Source of the DNA: Oleiagrimonas sp963747595 | GTDB taxonomy: Bacteria; Pseudomonadota; Gammaproteobacteria; Xanthomonadales; Rhodanobacteraceae | Direction of reading: 5' to 3' | NCBI GenBank assembly: GCA_963747595.1 | Contig: CAVVFO010000001.1 | Span: 62,001 to 126,000, forward strand | Length of the DNA stretch: 64,000 nucleotides | In this document: in pieces, positions 1-10,105 of the stretch | Layout: each line of letters begins with the position of its first letter | Numbering within the stretch: position 1 is the first letter of the stretch | Program-made: the position numbers and the translations under genes | Notes under the pieces: generated by a model | What the model saw: the letters and a program-made list of their open reading frames with translations, nothing else | The model's database searches: none | Told to the model about the DNA's origin: nothing

Positions 1-1940
<1,940 letters not shown>

Positions 1941-1944
<4 letters not shown>

Positions 1945-2105
1945 GGTGGATCAAGGAACGCGAGTGACGGATCCGCCTGCTTGCGAATGATCATCCTGTT
2001 TCCCGCAAGTTGATCCGTCTGTTCGCCGAAGCCGTGCGACACACGAATTGGTGCAGTTCCTGCAAGCAGGCGGCTCCATCGCTGGCGCTCTTTGAGCCAC
2101 CCTAC
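1941..2105. repeat. Dispersed imperfect palindrome, copy 1
   Basis: The left arm (1941-1984) begins GTAGGGTGGATCAAGGA and ends GGATCCGCCTGCTTGC. The right arm (2062-2105) begins GCAAGCAGGCGGCTCC and ends GAGCCACCCTAC. The two arms match as inverted repeats over about 44 bp with some 8 mismatches and are separated by 77 bp of unrelated sequence. The same arm sequences recur at 23762-23919, 29879-29978 and 35991-36098. The left arm includes the icd stop codon. Confidence 0.85.
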
Positions 2106-2144
2106 GGCAGCCCGGCGTGCGGTCGACCACCAAAAGGACATTCA

Positions 2145-4352
2145 ATGAAGATCAAAACGCTCCCCGTTGTCCTCGCGACCGTGGTCATGAGCGCGGCAAC
2201 TGTGGCATTGCCAGTGGCCGCCGCGACGTCGTCGCAGCCGTGGATGAATACCCGGCTGTCGCCGGACAAGCGCGCCGACATGCTGGTGGCGCACATGAAC
2301 CGGCAGCAAAAGCTGCAGCTGGTGCGCAGCTACTACGGCGCGCCGGGTGGACCCAAGGGGAAGGCGCAACCCAGGGGCGCGCACGGTTCGGCCGGCTACG
2401 TGCCGGGAATCCCCAGCCTCGGCATCCCGGCGCAGCAGGAAAGCGATGCCGGCATGGGCGTGGCCAACCCCAACAACGCACGGCCGGGCGATGGCGCTGT
2501 CTCCCTTCCGTCCGGCCTGGCCTCGGCGGCCACCTGGAATCCGGCCGCCGAACGCAAGGGTGGCGCCATGATCGGTGGCGAGGCCTGGCACAAGGGATTC
2601 AACGTGCTGCTGGCCGGCGGTGCCGATCTGGTGCGTGATCCGCGCAACGGGCGCAATTTCGAGTACGCCGGAGAGGATCCGCTGCTGGCCGGGCGCATGG
2701 TGGCCGCATTCGTGCGCGGGATCCAGAGCCAGCATGTGATCACCACCGTCAAGCACTACGCGCTCAACGACCAGGAAACCGGGCGCATGACCATCAGTTC
2801 GCAACTGGGCAAGAAGGCCATGCGCGAGTCCGACCTGCTGGCCTTCGAGATCGCCGTCAAGCGCGGCCATCCGGGGGCGGTGATGTGCTCGTACAACAAG
2901 ATCAACGGCGAGCACGCCTGCCAGAACAAGTACCTGCTGACCAAGGTGCTGAAGCAGGACTGGGGTTTCAAGGGCTACGTGATGTCTGACTGGGGCGGTG
3001 TGCACAGCACGGCCAAGGCCATCAACGCGGGGCTGGATCAGGAATCGGCCGGCGCACAGTTCGACAGCAAGGTGTTCTTCGGCAAACCGCTGCAACAGGC
3101 GCTGGCCAGCGGCGCGGTGAGCAAGTCGCGTCTGGACGACATGGCACACCGCATCGTGCACAGCATGTTTGCCGTGGGTCTGTTCGAGCACCCGCCCCAG
3201 GAAAAACCGGTGGACAGATCCGCCGATCGCGCCGTGGCCCAGCACACTCTGGAGCAGGGCGCCGTGCTGCTGCGCAATGCGCATCATCTGTTGCCGCTGG
3301 CCACCGGCGCGGGCAGCGTCGCGGTGATCGGCGCGCATGCCGACAAGGGCGTGCTGGCCGGTGGCGGGTCCTCGGTGGTGGTGCCTTACGGCGGCAATGC
3401 GGTGCCGGGGCTCAAGCCGACGCAATGGCCGGGCCCCGTGATGTACGACCGCTCCGCCCCCTTTGCGGCGCTGCGTGAGCGGTTGGGGGCGCAGCATGTG
3501 TCATTCACCGCCGGCGACGATATCTCTGCCGCAGTGAAGGCGGCGCAGCGCGCGCATACCGCGGTGGTCTTCGTGCATCAGTGGACGGGCGAATCGTTCG
3601 ACGTGCCGACCCTGGATCTGCCCGGCAACCAGAACAAGCTGGTCGCTGCGGTGGCCAGGGCCAATCCGCGCACGGTGGTGGTACTGGAGAACAACGCCGC
3701 AGTGGCAATGCCCTGGCTGCATCAGGTCGGTGCGGTGCTGGAGGCGTGGTATCCGGGCAGCGGCGGCGGGCCGGCCATTGCCAATCTGCTCACGGGCAAG
3801 GTCGATCCGTCGGGGCGCTTGCCGGTGACCTTTCCGCGCAGCGTGAAGCAGTTGCCGCGTCAGCATATTCCGGGCGTCAGCGGCGGCAAGGTGCCGGCCA
3901 CGGTGGACTACAGCATCGAGGGCGCAAACGTCGGTTATCGATGGTTCCAGAAGCGTGGCCTGAAACCGCTGTTCGCCTTCGGTTACGGGCTGTCCTACAC
4001 CACGTTCCATCACGGCACGCCGCATGTGGACAAGCAAGGCAAGCACATCATGGCGCACGTGCATGTGACCAATACCGGTCACGTCGCCGGTGCCGATGTG
4101 GTGCAGATCTACGTGCAACGTCCCGGCAGCAAGGTGAAGCGTCTGGCCGGATTCCGGAAGGTCGATCTGACACCGGGGCAGTCGCGGACGGTGGATGTCA
4201 CGCTGGCACCGCGGGTACTGGCTGATTTCGATCCGTCACAGGACCGCTGGACCATCCCGGCAGGCAGCTACCGCGTGTATGCGGGACGCTCGGCGCAGGA
4301 TCTGGGCAAGGCGGTTCGCGTGCACTTGCGCGAACGCCATTTGGCGCCCTGA
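2145..4352 (+). CDS. Secreted glycoside hydrolase family 3 (beta-glucosidase-like)
   Basis: Probably hydrolyses terminal beta-linked glucose or xylose from oligosaccharides in the periplasm or outside the cell. The protein has 735 residues. The ATG at 2145 is chosen because AAAGGA lies 7 bases upstream and a clear signal peptide follows (basic MKIK, hydrophobic stretch, AxA-like site near residue 26). The N-terminal GH3 barrel shows the substrate-binding KHYALNDQE block and the nucleophile motif GYVMSDWGG, with the catalytic Asp at about residue 282. The C-terminal GH3 alpha/beta domain follows (LLPLATGAGSVAVIGAHAD), and a fibronectin III-like domain ends the protein (YVQRPGSKVKRLAGFRKV). Length and domain order are normal for BglX-like enzymes. 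The exact sugar specificity cannot be read from sequence. Confidence 0.93.
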   Translation: MKIKTLPVVLATVVMSAATVALPVAAATSSQPWMNTRLSPDKRADMLVAHMNRQQKLQLVRSYYGAPGGPKGKAQPRGAHGSAGYVPGIPSLGIPAQQESDAGMGVANPNNARPGDGAVSLPSGLASAATWNPAAERKGGAMIGGEAWHKGFNVLLAGGADLVRDPRNGRNFEYAGEDPLLAGRMVAAFVRGIQSQHVITTVKHYALNDQETGRMTISSQLGKKAMRESDLLAFEIAVKRGHPGAVMCSYNKINGEHACQNKYLLTKVLKQDWGFKGYVMSDWGGVHSTAKAINAGLDQESAGAQFDSKVFFGKPLQQALASGAVSKSRLDDMAHRIVHSMFAVGLFEHPPQEKPVDRSADRAVAQHTLEQGAVLLRNAHHLLPLATGAGSVAVIGAHADKGVLAGGGSSVVVPYGGNAVPGLKPTQWPGPVMYDRSAPFAALRERLGAQHVSFTAGDDISAAVKAAQRAHTAVVFVHQWTGESFDVPTLDLPGNQNKLVAAVARANPRTVVVLENNAAVAMPWLHQVGAVLEAWYPGSGGGPAIANLLTGKVDPSGRLPVTFPRSVKQLPRQHIPGVSGGKVPATVDYSIEGANVGYRWFQKRGLKPLFAFGYGLSYTTFHHGTPHVDKQGKHIMAHVHVTNTGHVAGADVVQIYVQRPGSKVKRLAGFRKVDLTPGQSRTVDVTLAPRVLADFDPSQDRWTIPAGSYRVYAGRSAQDLGKAVRVHLRERHLAP

Positions 4353-4378
4353 CCCAGCGCCACCCCGCGAGATTCCGG

Positions 4379-4467
4379 GCAGGGCGGCTCCGTCACGTTG
4401 CTCCTGACCGAAGTCCCGCGGGGAGTTCCTTCGGTCAGGAATTCCCTGACGGATTGATCCGCCCTGC
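4379..4467. repeat. Dispersed palindrome, variant with internal hairpin; likely bidirectional terminator
   Basis: Outer arms GGGCGGCTCCGTC and GACGGATTGATCCGCCC enclose a perfect 12-bp stem, TCCTGACCGAAG (4402-4413) with CTTCGGTCAGGA (4429-4440). The element fills the gap between the convergent GH3 and aldo/keto reductase genes (stops at 4352 and 4477). It closely matches, in reverse orientation, the left part of the repeat at 23762-23855, so it belongs to the same family. With no T-run, any terminator activity is inference from position and structure. Confidence 0.75.
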
Positions 4468-4476
4468 GGGTTTGCT

Positions 4477-5349
4477 TCAGTCCGCGTTCGGGCGCAGGCC
4501 GTCCAGCGTGCGCATGTCCTCGTCGGACAGTTCCAGCGACACGGCCGCCACATTCTGCTTGAGGTGATCCGGATTGCCGGTACCGGGAATGGGCAATATC
4601 ACTTTCGAACGCTTCAGCAGCCAGGCCAAGGCGACCTGACTGGGGCCGGCATCCAGGCGGTCGGCGATCCTGCCCAGATCCGTGCCCGGCCCGGCCAGTT
4701 CGCCTGCAGCCAGCGGGAACCAGGGAATGAAACCGATGTTCTCGGCCTCGCAGTGATCGAGCACGTCCTCGCTGCTGCGGTCGGTGAGGTTGTAGAGATT
4801 CTGCACGGTGCTCACCGGGAAGTGCTTCTGCGCGGCCTCGATCTCGTCCACGTCCACCTGGCTCAGCCCCACGTGCCGGATCAATCCTTCCTGCCGCATC
4901 TCGGCGATGACATCGAACTGTTCCTCGCGCGGCACCTTGGGATCGATGCGATGCAGCTGCCACAGGTCGATGCGCTCCACCCCCAGCCGGCGCAGGCTCA
5001 TCAGCACGCACTGGCGCAGATATTCGGGGCGGCCCACGGGTTCCCAGATATCCGGTCCGTGGCGGGTCAGGCCGCCCTTGGTGGCGATGGTGAGGCCGTC
5101 ATACGGATGCAGTTCCTCGCGGATCAGGTCCTCGCTGACGAATGGTCCGTAGCTGTCGGCGGTGTCGATCAGGTTGATGCCCAGTTCCGGAACAAGACGC
5201 AGTGTCCGGCGCGCGGCATCGGCATCGGTGGGTTCGCCCCAGATGCCCTTGCCGGTGACGCGCATGGCGCCGAAGCCGAGGCGGTTGACGGTCAAGTCGC
5301 CGCCGATGGTGAATGTGCCGGAGGCGGCAGCGGATACGGTGTGGTTCAT
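4477..5349 (-). CDS. Aldo/keto reductase
   Basis: NAD(P)H-dependent oxidoreductase of the AKR superfamily, 290 residues, cytoplasmic. The catalytic tetrad is visible: Asp and Tyr in NLIDTADSYGPFVSED, Lys in TIATKGG, and His in WQLHRIDP. The C-terminal cofactor segment ILPIPGTGNPDHLKQN is typical of AKRs that bind NADP. It lies 66 bases downstream of a second AKR on the same strand (5416-6357), and the two probably share a transcript. They are clearly different subfamilies, not a recent duplication. The substrate is unknown; small aldehydes or sugar-derived carbonyls are usual for such enzymes. Confidence 0.92.
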   Translation of the reverse strand: MNHTVSAAASGTFTIGGDLTVNRLGFGAMRVTGKGIWGEPTDADAARRTLRLVPELGINLIDTADSYGPFVSEDLIREELHPYDGLTIATKGGLTRHGPDIWEPVGRPEYLRQCVLMSLRRLGVERIDLWQLHRIDPKVPREEQFDVIAEMRQEGLIRHVGLSQVDVDEIEAAQKHFPVSTVQNLYNLTDRSSEDVLDHCEAENIGFIPWFPLAAGELAGPGTDLGRIADRLDAGPSQVALAWLLKRSKVILPIPGTGNPDHLKQNVAAVSLELSDEDMRTLDGLRPNAD

Positions 5350-5415
5350 GAGGGGGCTCCTGCAATGGGTGTGGGGATGTGGAGAGAGGAAGAAGCAACC
5401 GCGGACGCAGGCGGG

Positions 5416-6357
5416 TCAGTCGCTGGCGTGGTTCAGCGTCTCGATGTCGTCGCCGTCCAGATGCAGCCGGGTGGCGGCGATCAGGTCCGCCAGCTGGTCT
5501 TCGCTGGTTGCGCTGGCAATGGGCGCGGTCAGGCCGGGGCGGGCAATCAGCCACGCCAGCGCCACCTGCGCCGGGTTGGCATCGCGGCGCTTGGCCACGT
5601 CGTCGAGCGCACGCAGCACGCGCTTGCCGTAGGCGTTCATGTATTTCTCCACCATGCCACCGCGTGCGCGCCCCTCGAGATCTGCATCCTCGCGGTACTT
5701 GCCGGTGAGGAAGCCCGCCGCCAGCGAAAAGTAGCTGATGACGCCGATGTCTTCCTCGCGGATCAGCGGTTCCAGTTCGGCCTCGTAGCCCTTGCGCGCC
5801 ACCAGGCTGTATTCGGGCTGCAGCACCTCGTAGCGCGGCAGGTCTTCATCGGCGCTGATCTTCAGGGCCTCGGAGAGTTGCGCGGCACTGAAGTTGGAGG
5901 CGCCGATCGCGCGGATCTTGCCTTCCTCGATCAGGCGCTGGTAGGCCCCAAGGGTCTCCGCCTGCGGCACGTCGGGATCGAAGGCATGTGACTGGTAGAG
6001 GTCGATCACGTCGGTCTTCAGGCGGCGCAGCGAATCCTCGACGGCGTGGCGGATGTTGTCGGGCGCCAGGCCCTTGCGGCCCTCCAGCTTGCCAACCTTG
6101 GTGGCGATGATGACCTCGTCGCGCCGGCCGCTGCGTTCCAGCCACTGGCCGATGACGCTCTCCGATTCACCGCCCTCGTTGCCCTCGCCCCACGCGGCGT
6201 AGACATCGGCGGTGTCGATCAGGTTGAGGCCGGCGTCGACGAAGCCGTCGAGCAGCTTGAACGACATGGCGGTGTCTGCGGTCCAGCCGAAGACGTTGCC
6301 GCCGAAGGCCAGCGGCGCGACCTCGATGCCGCTGCGGCCGAGCTTGCGCTTTTCCAT
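5416..6357 (-). CDS. Aldo/keto reductase (YajO/Tas-like group)
   Basis: A 313-residue AKR. The ATG at 6357 is preferred because AGGAGA sits just upstream and the protein then begins MEKRKLGRSGIEVAPLAFGG, the normal AKR N-terminus. The tetrad residues are Asp and Tyr in NLIDTADVYAAWG, Lys in IIATKVG, and His in YQSHAFDP. The segment YFSLAAGFLTGKYR is typical of the AKR group related to potassium-channel beta subunits. It is first of a two-gene AKR unit on the minus strand. The 299 bp upstream, shared with the divergent NYN gene, hold no gene, only presumed promoters. Confidence 0.92.
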   Translation of the reverse strand: MEKRKLGRSGIEVAPLAFGGNVFGWTADTAMSFKLLDGFVDAGLNLIDTADVYAAWGEGNEGGESESVIGQWLERSGRRDEVIIATKVGKLEGRKGLAPDNIRHAVEDSLRRLKTDVIDLYQSHAFDPDVPQAETLGAYQRLIEEGKIRAIGASNFSAAQLSEALKISADEDLPRYEVLQPEYSLVARKGYEAELEPLIREEDIGVISYFSLAAGFLTGKYREDADLEGRARGGMVEKYMNAYGKRVLRALDDVAKRRDANPAQVALAWLIARPGLTAPIASATSEDQLADLIAATRLHLDGDDIETLNHASD

Positions 6358-6656
6358 GGGGAAATCTCCTGGGACAAATGGGAACGGTGGGACGCGGCGC
6401 AACCGCCACGGTGCATGGAATGTACGTGGGAGCGTGTGTCTGTCACGTCAAGCAGGCGGGACATGCTGGAGTCAGACTTGACCTGACCGGGCGCGGTCGA
6501 TCCAATACCCGGCCGGACGCTATCTGGTGATAGGCGTGAACTTCCCATGACGCCCGCCGGTTCACGCTCATGGTGCCCGCATCCACCTCTTATTCCCGCT
6601 CGCCGGGGTTCTTTATGCATCGGCTTCACATCGAAGCCGTTAATCAGGACATATGC

Positions 6657-7319
6657 ATGGCTTCCACAGCAATTCTCATTGACGGGGCATATTTTCTCGC
6701 CCGTTTCCGCAAGGTCTATGCGGACCGCAATGCCAACGACGCGCGCGTGGTGGCACGCACCGCATTCGGCATGGCGATCGAGCATCTCAAGGTGCTGGAG
6801 CGTCCCAAGGAGGCGCTGTACCGCATCTTCTTCTACGACTGCGCGCCGCTGGACAAGGTATTCCAGCGCCCCATCAGCGGCAGCGACATCGATTTCGGCG
6901 CCAGTGGCATGGCCGCGTTTCGCCGCGACCTGCACGACAACCTGCGCCGCCAGCGCAAGATGGCGCTGCGTCTGGGGCGGCTCAGCAGCCGCGGCGAATG
7001 GCAGCTGAAGTGGCACACCCGGCAGGAGCTCAAGGACGGCACCCTGGCCTGGGCGGATCTGCGCGACGACCATTTCGAACTGGACATGCGCCAGACCCAG
7101 GTGGACGTCAAGATCGGCATCGACATCGCATCGCTGGCCTACAAGCGCATGGTCGATCAGATCATCCTGGTGGCCGGCGACGCGGATTTCATTCCGGCGG
7201 CCAAGCTGGCGCGCCGCGAAGGCATCGATCTCATCCTCGATCCGATGTGGCAGGGGGTGGCCTCCGAGCTGCACGAGCACGTCGACGGACTGCAGTCGGT
7301 GTGCCCGCGTCCTGCCTGA
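6657..7319 (+). CDS. NYN-domain protein (LabA/PIN-like nuclease fold)
   Basis: A 220-residue member of the NYN (LabA/DUF88) group, which has a PIN-like fold and is often linked to RNA cleavage. The first strand and first acidic residue are in TAILIDGAYF (Asp9), and the later block VDVKIGIDIAS followed by QIILVAGDADFIPAAKLA carries the other expected acidic residues. These fit the divalent-metal pocket of PIN-type nucleases. The ATG at 6657 is chosen because the domain starts directly after it and AGGA lies about 10 bases upstream; an in-frame ATG at 6615 would add 14 residues unlike the family. It stands alone between divergent and downstream genes. Target RNA is unknown. Confidence 0.85.
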   Translation: MASTAILIDGAYFLARFRKVYADRNANDARVVARTAFGMAIEHLKVLERPKEALYRIFFYDCAPLDKVFQRPISGSDIDFGASGMAAFRRDLHDNLRRQRKMALRLGRLSSRGEWQLKWHTRQELKDGTLAWADLRDDHFELDMRQTQVDVKIGIDIASLAYKRMVDQIILVAGDADFIPAAKLARREGIDLILDPMWQGVASELHEHVDGLQSVCPRPA

Positions 7320-7388
7320 CACGGCCGCGTGCCGGGCCGCGCCGCCATGCGGCATACTTCATCCATCTGCGTCCGTGGGGAACCTGAC

Positions 7389-8375
7389 ATGAAACGATGC
7401 ATCGTCCTTGCCGCCGCCGCCGCGCTCTTGTTGAGCGCATGCGGGTCCTCCGCCACCAATCCGGCGCCCTCGTCATCCTCGGCGAGCGCAGCGCCGCCTG
7501 CGTCGCCGGCCCGCTCGCGCAGCACGATGCAGGCCCCGGATCAGGACCAGCCGGATCAGACCGTGCCGCCGCTGAGCGCATCGCAGATGGTCCACGACAA
7601 GTTGGCGCAGATTCTCGCGGGCGACTGGCGGACCCCGGCGGAAAAGGCGCGCGACCGCTACCGGCATCCCATCAGGACACTGCAGTTTTTCGGTGTGCGC
7701 CCGGACATGACGGTGATCGAGATCGAACCCGCCGGTGGCTGGTATGCCGCCATCCTGGCGCCGTTCCTGAAGGACAACGGCACGTATATCGGCGCGATGG
7801 TGGCGCCGGATTCGGGCAAGGAGGCGGCGCGCGACGCGGCGGCGCTGAAAGCACGGTTCGCCGCCCACCCCCGGCCCTTCGGCAAGGCGCGCCTGATCGA
7901 GTTCGACCCGCGCAACCCGACGTTCGGTGCGCCGGGCAGCGCAGACCGCGTCCTGACCTTCCGCAACGCGCACAACTGGACCGACGCCGGCACCGCCCCG
8001 GCGATGTTCAAGGCGTTCTACACGGTGCTCAAGCCCGGCGGCGTGCTGGGCGTGGTCGATCACCGCGCCGATGCCGATGCCACCCCGGCCGAGGTCAGGC
8101 ATTCCGGGTATCTGCCGCAGGCCTACATGATCAAGCTGGCCGAGGACGCCGGATTCAAGCTCGACGGCAAGAGCGGGATCAACGCCAATCCGAAGGATGA
8201 CCATCATCATCCCAAGGGCGTGTGGACACTGCCGCCGACCCTGGCGCGAGGCGACAAGGACAAGGCCAAGTACATGGCCATCGGCGAATCCGATCGCATG
8301 ACATTGCGTTTCCTGAAACCGGCGGCGGCACGCTCCGCAAGCGCCGCTGCTGCCGGGACTGCCGCCAGCCAGTGA
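7389..8375 (+). CDS. Predicted class I methyltransferase (COG4798-like) with lipoprotein signal
   Basis: A 328-residue protein whose first 18 residues form a lipoprotein signal (hydrophobic run, lipobox LLSAC, Cys18), followed by a Ser/Pro/Ala-rich linker. The main domain resembles the predicted methyltransferases of COG4798: MTVIEIEPAGGWYAAILAPF matches their SAM-site motif, and later come TFRNAHNW and LKPGGVLGVVDH. The start ATG at 7389 follows GGGGA. A SAM-type fold predicted to be exported is odd, because SAM is not known to be available in the periplasm, so the protein may not be a working methyltransferase there. No catalytic proof can be drawn from sequence. Confidence 0.8.
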   Translation: MKRCIVLAAAAALLLSACGSSATNPAPSSSSASAAPPASPARSRSTMQAPDQDQPDQTVPPLSASQMVHDKLAQILAGDWRTPAEKARDRYRHPIRTLQFFGVRPDMTVIEIEPAGGWYAAILAPFLKDNGTYIGAMVAPDSGKEAARDAAALKARFAAHPRPFGKARLIEFDPRNPTFGAPGSADRVLTFRNAHNWTDAGTAPAMFKAFYTVLKPGGVLGVVDHRADADATPAEVRHSGYLPQAYMIKLAEDAGFKLDGKSGINANPKDDHHHPKGVWTLPPTLARGDKDKAKYMAIGESDRMTLRFLKPAAARSASAAAAGTAASQ

Positions 8376-8412
8376 TCGTCTCGCAGGAGCGCGCGGGCGC
8401 CTTCGGTCCGTC

Positions 8413-8949
8413 ATGTTGATCGCCCTGAACAAGCCGTACGGCGTGCTGTGCCAGTTCACGGACCCCGCCGGGCGCGCCACGCTGGCCGACTATGTGGCGC
8501 AGAAAGGCGTCTATGCGGCCGGGCGGCTGGACCGTGACAGTGAGGGCCTGCTGCTGCTGACCGACGACGGGGCGTTGGCGCATCGTCTGACCGACCCGCG
8601 GCACAAGCGCTCCAAGACCTATCTGGTGCAGGTCGAGGGCGTTCCGGGCGCCGCTGCGCTGATGCAATTGCGCCGCGGCGTGCTCCTCAAGGATGGCCTC
8701 ACCCGCCCCGCCGGCGTCACGCTCGAGGCCGGGGCTCCGGGCTGGCTGTGGCCGCGCGATCCACCGGTGCGTTTTCGCAAGACGGTCCCCACCAGCTGGC
8801 TGCAAATGACATTGCGCGAAGGTCGCAACCGCCAGGTGCGCCGCATGACTGCCGCTGTGGGTTTGCCCACGTTGCGCCTGGTGCGTCTGGCAGTCGGTGA
8901 TCATGCCCTGGATGGACTGGAACCGGGGCAGACCCGGGTGATCGATTGA
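8413..8949 (+). CDS. rluE: 23S rRNA pseudouridine synthase, RluE-type
   Basis: A 178-residue RsuA/RluB/E/F-family pseudouridine synthase that isomerises a uridine in 23S rRNA (RluE acts on U2457 in E. coli). The catalytic Asp is Asp40 in the motif GRLDRDSEGLLLLT. The family's C-terminal block LREGRNRQVRRMTAAVG is present. There is no N-terminal S4 domain, which fits RluE rather than RluB or RsuA. It is shorter than E. coli RluE (about 217) mainly at the N-terminus. It starts 37 bases after the methyltransferase-like gene on the same strand and converges on tatD; the 255-base gap between them shows no recognisable gene. Confidence 0.9.
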   Translation: MLIALNKPYGVLCQFTDPAGRATLADYVAQKGVYAAGRLDRDSEGLLLLTDDGALAHRLTDPRHKRSKTYLVQVEGVPGAAALMQLRRGVLLKDGLTRPAGVTLEAGAPGWLWPRDPPVRFRKTVPTSWLQMTLREGRNRQVRRMTAAVGLPTLRLVRLAVGDHALDGLEPGQTRVID

Positions 8950-9204
8950 TGCATTGCGAGTCGCGTGTGCCCGCCGTGTCACCCGGGCTGTGCCCATCGC
9001 GGGCGGCGAAGGCCCGCGGCACACCGCCCGGGACCTGACGCCGTCGCGATACTGCACCAGTCAGGCCAGGTGCAAGCCTCGATGCCTCGCCACGCACACG
9101 CCTTGCGGTATCACCCCCGCTGGCGGATGCGTGCCGGGTCTCGTTTCCGCGCGCACCGGGCGCAGAATCCTCCTGCGGCAGGGTTTGCGGCGAGGCCGGC
9201 GCGG

Positions 9205-9999
9205 TCAGACCGGCTGCAAACCGAAGAACGCACGCGCCGTGGCGGCGGTGTGCGCAGCGGTCGTTTCGGGATCCTCGTTGCGGTCGCGGGCCAGCTCCTC
9301 GCAGATATGCTGCAGATACATCGGCTCGTTGCGCCGGTGCGAGGGCCGCGGCCGCACGGTGCGCGGCAGAAGGTAGGGCGCATCGGTTTCGATCATCAAG
9401 CGGTCTGCGGGAATCTCGCGCACGAACTCACGCAGGTGCGTGCCGCGGCGTTCGTCGCACAGCCAGCCGGTGATGCCGATGTGGCAATCCAGATCCAAAT
9501 AGTCGGTGAGCGCGTCGCGGGTGTCGGTGAAGCAGTGCACCACCACGGCCGGCACCTTGTCGCGCATCGGCTTGAGCAGCGCCAGGAAGTCAGCATGTGC
9601 GTCGCGCTGGTGCAGGAAGAGCGGCATGGCGTGCTCCGCGGCGATGGCCATCTGGCGCTCGAACGCGCGGCGCTGCACGTCGCGTGGCGAATAATTGCGG
9701 TGGTAATCGAGTCCCGTTTCGCCGATGGCGCGAACCTCGGGCGCACCGGCGAGCTCGCGCAGCCGCGCATCGGTGGCATCGTCGTAGTCGATGGCGTGGT
9801 GCGGATGCACCCCCGCGGTGGCGTGCAGGATGCGCGGGTGCGCGCGCGCCAGTGTCAGCGCCGCTTCGCTGCCCTCGAGGCTGGCGCCGGTGACCATCAT
9901 CTGCACCACATCGTGCGCATGGGCACGTTCCAGCACCGCCTCCAGGTCATGGTCGAAAGAATCGTGCGTCAGGTTGGCGCCAATGTCGATCAGTTGCAT
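9205..9999 (-). CDS. tatD: TatD family metal-dependent hydrolase
   Basis: TatD-type amidohydrolase-fold DNase, 264 residues, cytoplasmic; E. coli TatD is a 3'-5' exonuclease linked to DNA repair. The N-terminus MQLIDIGANLTHDSF matches the TatD subgroup, which has DIGxNLT in place of the HxH seen in YcfH. Metal-site residues appear in TAGVHPHH, AIGETGLDYH, FLHQRDAH, VVHCFTD and IETDAPYL. The start is placed at 9999; an in-frame ATG at 10017 would add six residues but has no better ribosome site. It is divergent from hrpB, with about 106 bases between starts. It is not near tatABC (46.9 kb) in this genome. Confidence 0.93.
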   Translation of the reverse strand: MQLIDIGANLTHDSFDHDLEAVLERAHAHDVVQMMVTGASLEGSEAALTLARAHPRILHATAGVHPHHAIDYDDATDARLRELAGAPEVRAIGETGLDYHRNYSPRDVQRRAFERQMAIAAEHAMPLFLHQRDAHADFLALLKPMRDKVPAVVVHCFTDTRDALTDYLDLDCHIGITGWLCDERRGTHLREFVREIPADRLMIETDAPYLLPRTVRPRPSHRRNEPMYLQHICEELARDRNEDPETTAAHTAATARAFFGLQPV

Positions 10000-10105
10000 G
10001 CATTGTTCCGGTGGCATGAAGCGCACATTGTCGCAGCCTGTCGGCTGCGGTGCGACGGGGCAGGAGTCTCCGCATCGAAAGCCCCACCTGTACCATTCCC
10101 GCGTC

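Noticed and set aside
4564..5991. A 475-codon plus-strand frame opposite the two aldo/keto reductases
   Set aside because: It spans two real minus-strand genes and their spacer, with no ribosome site and a composition typical of a GC-rich shadow frame.
6447..6482. GTCAAG and CTTGAC arms in the AKR/NYN spacer, like the operators at 36.1 kb
   Set aside because: The arms are 24 bases apart instead of 4 and have no promoter arrangement; probably chance.
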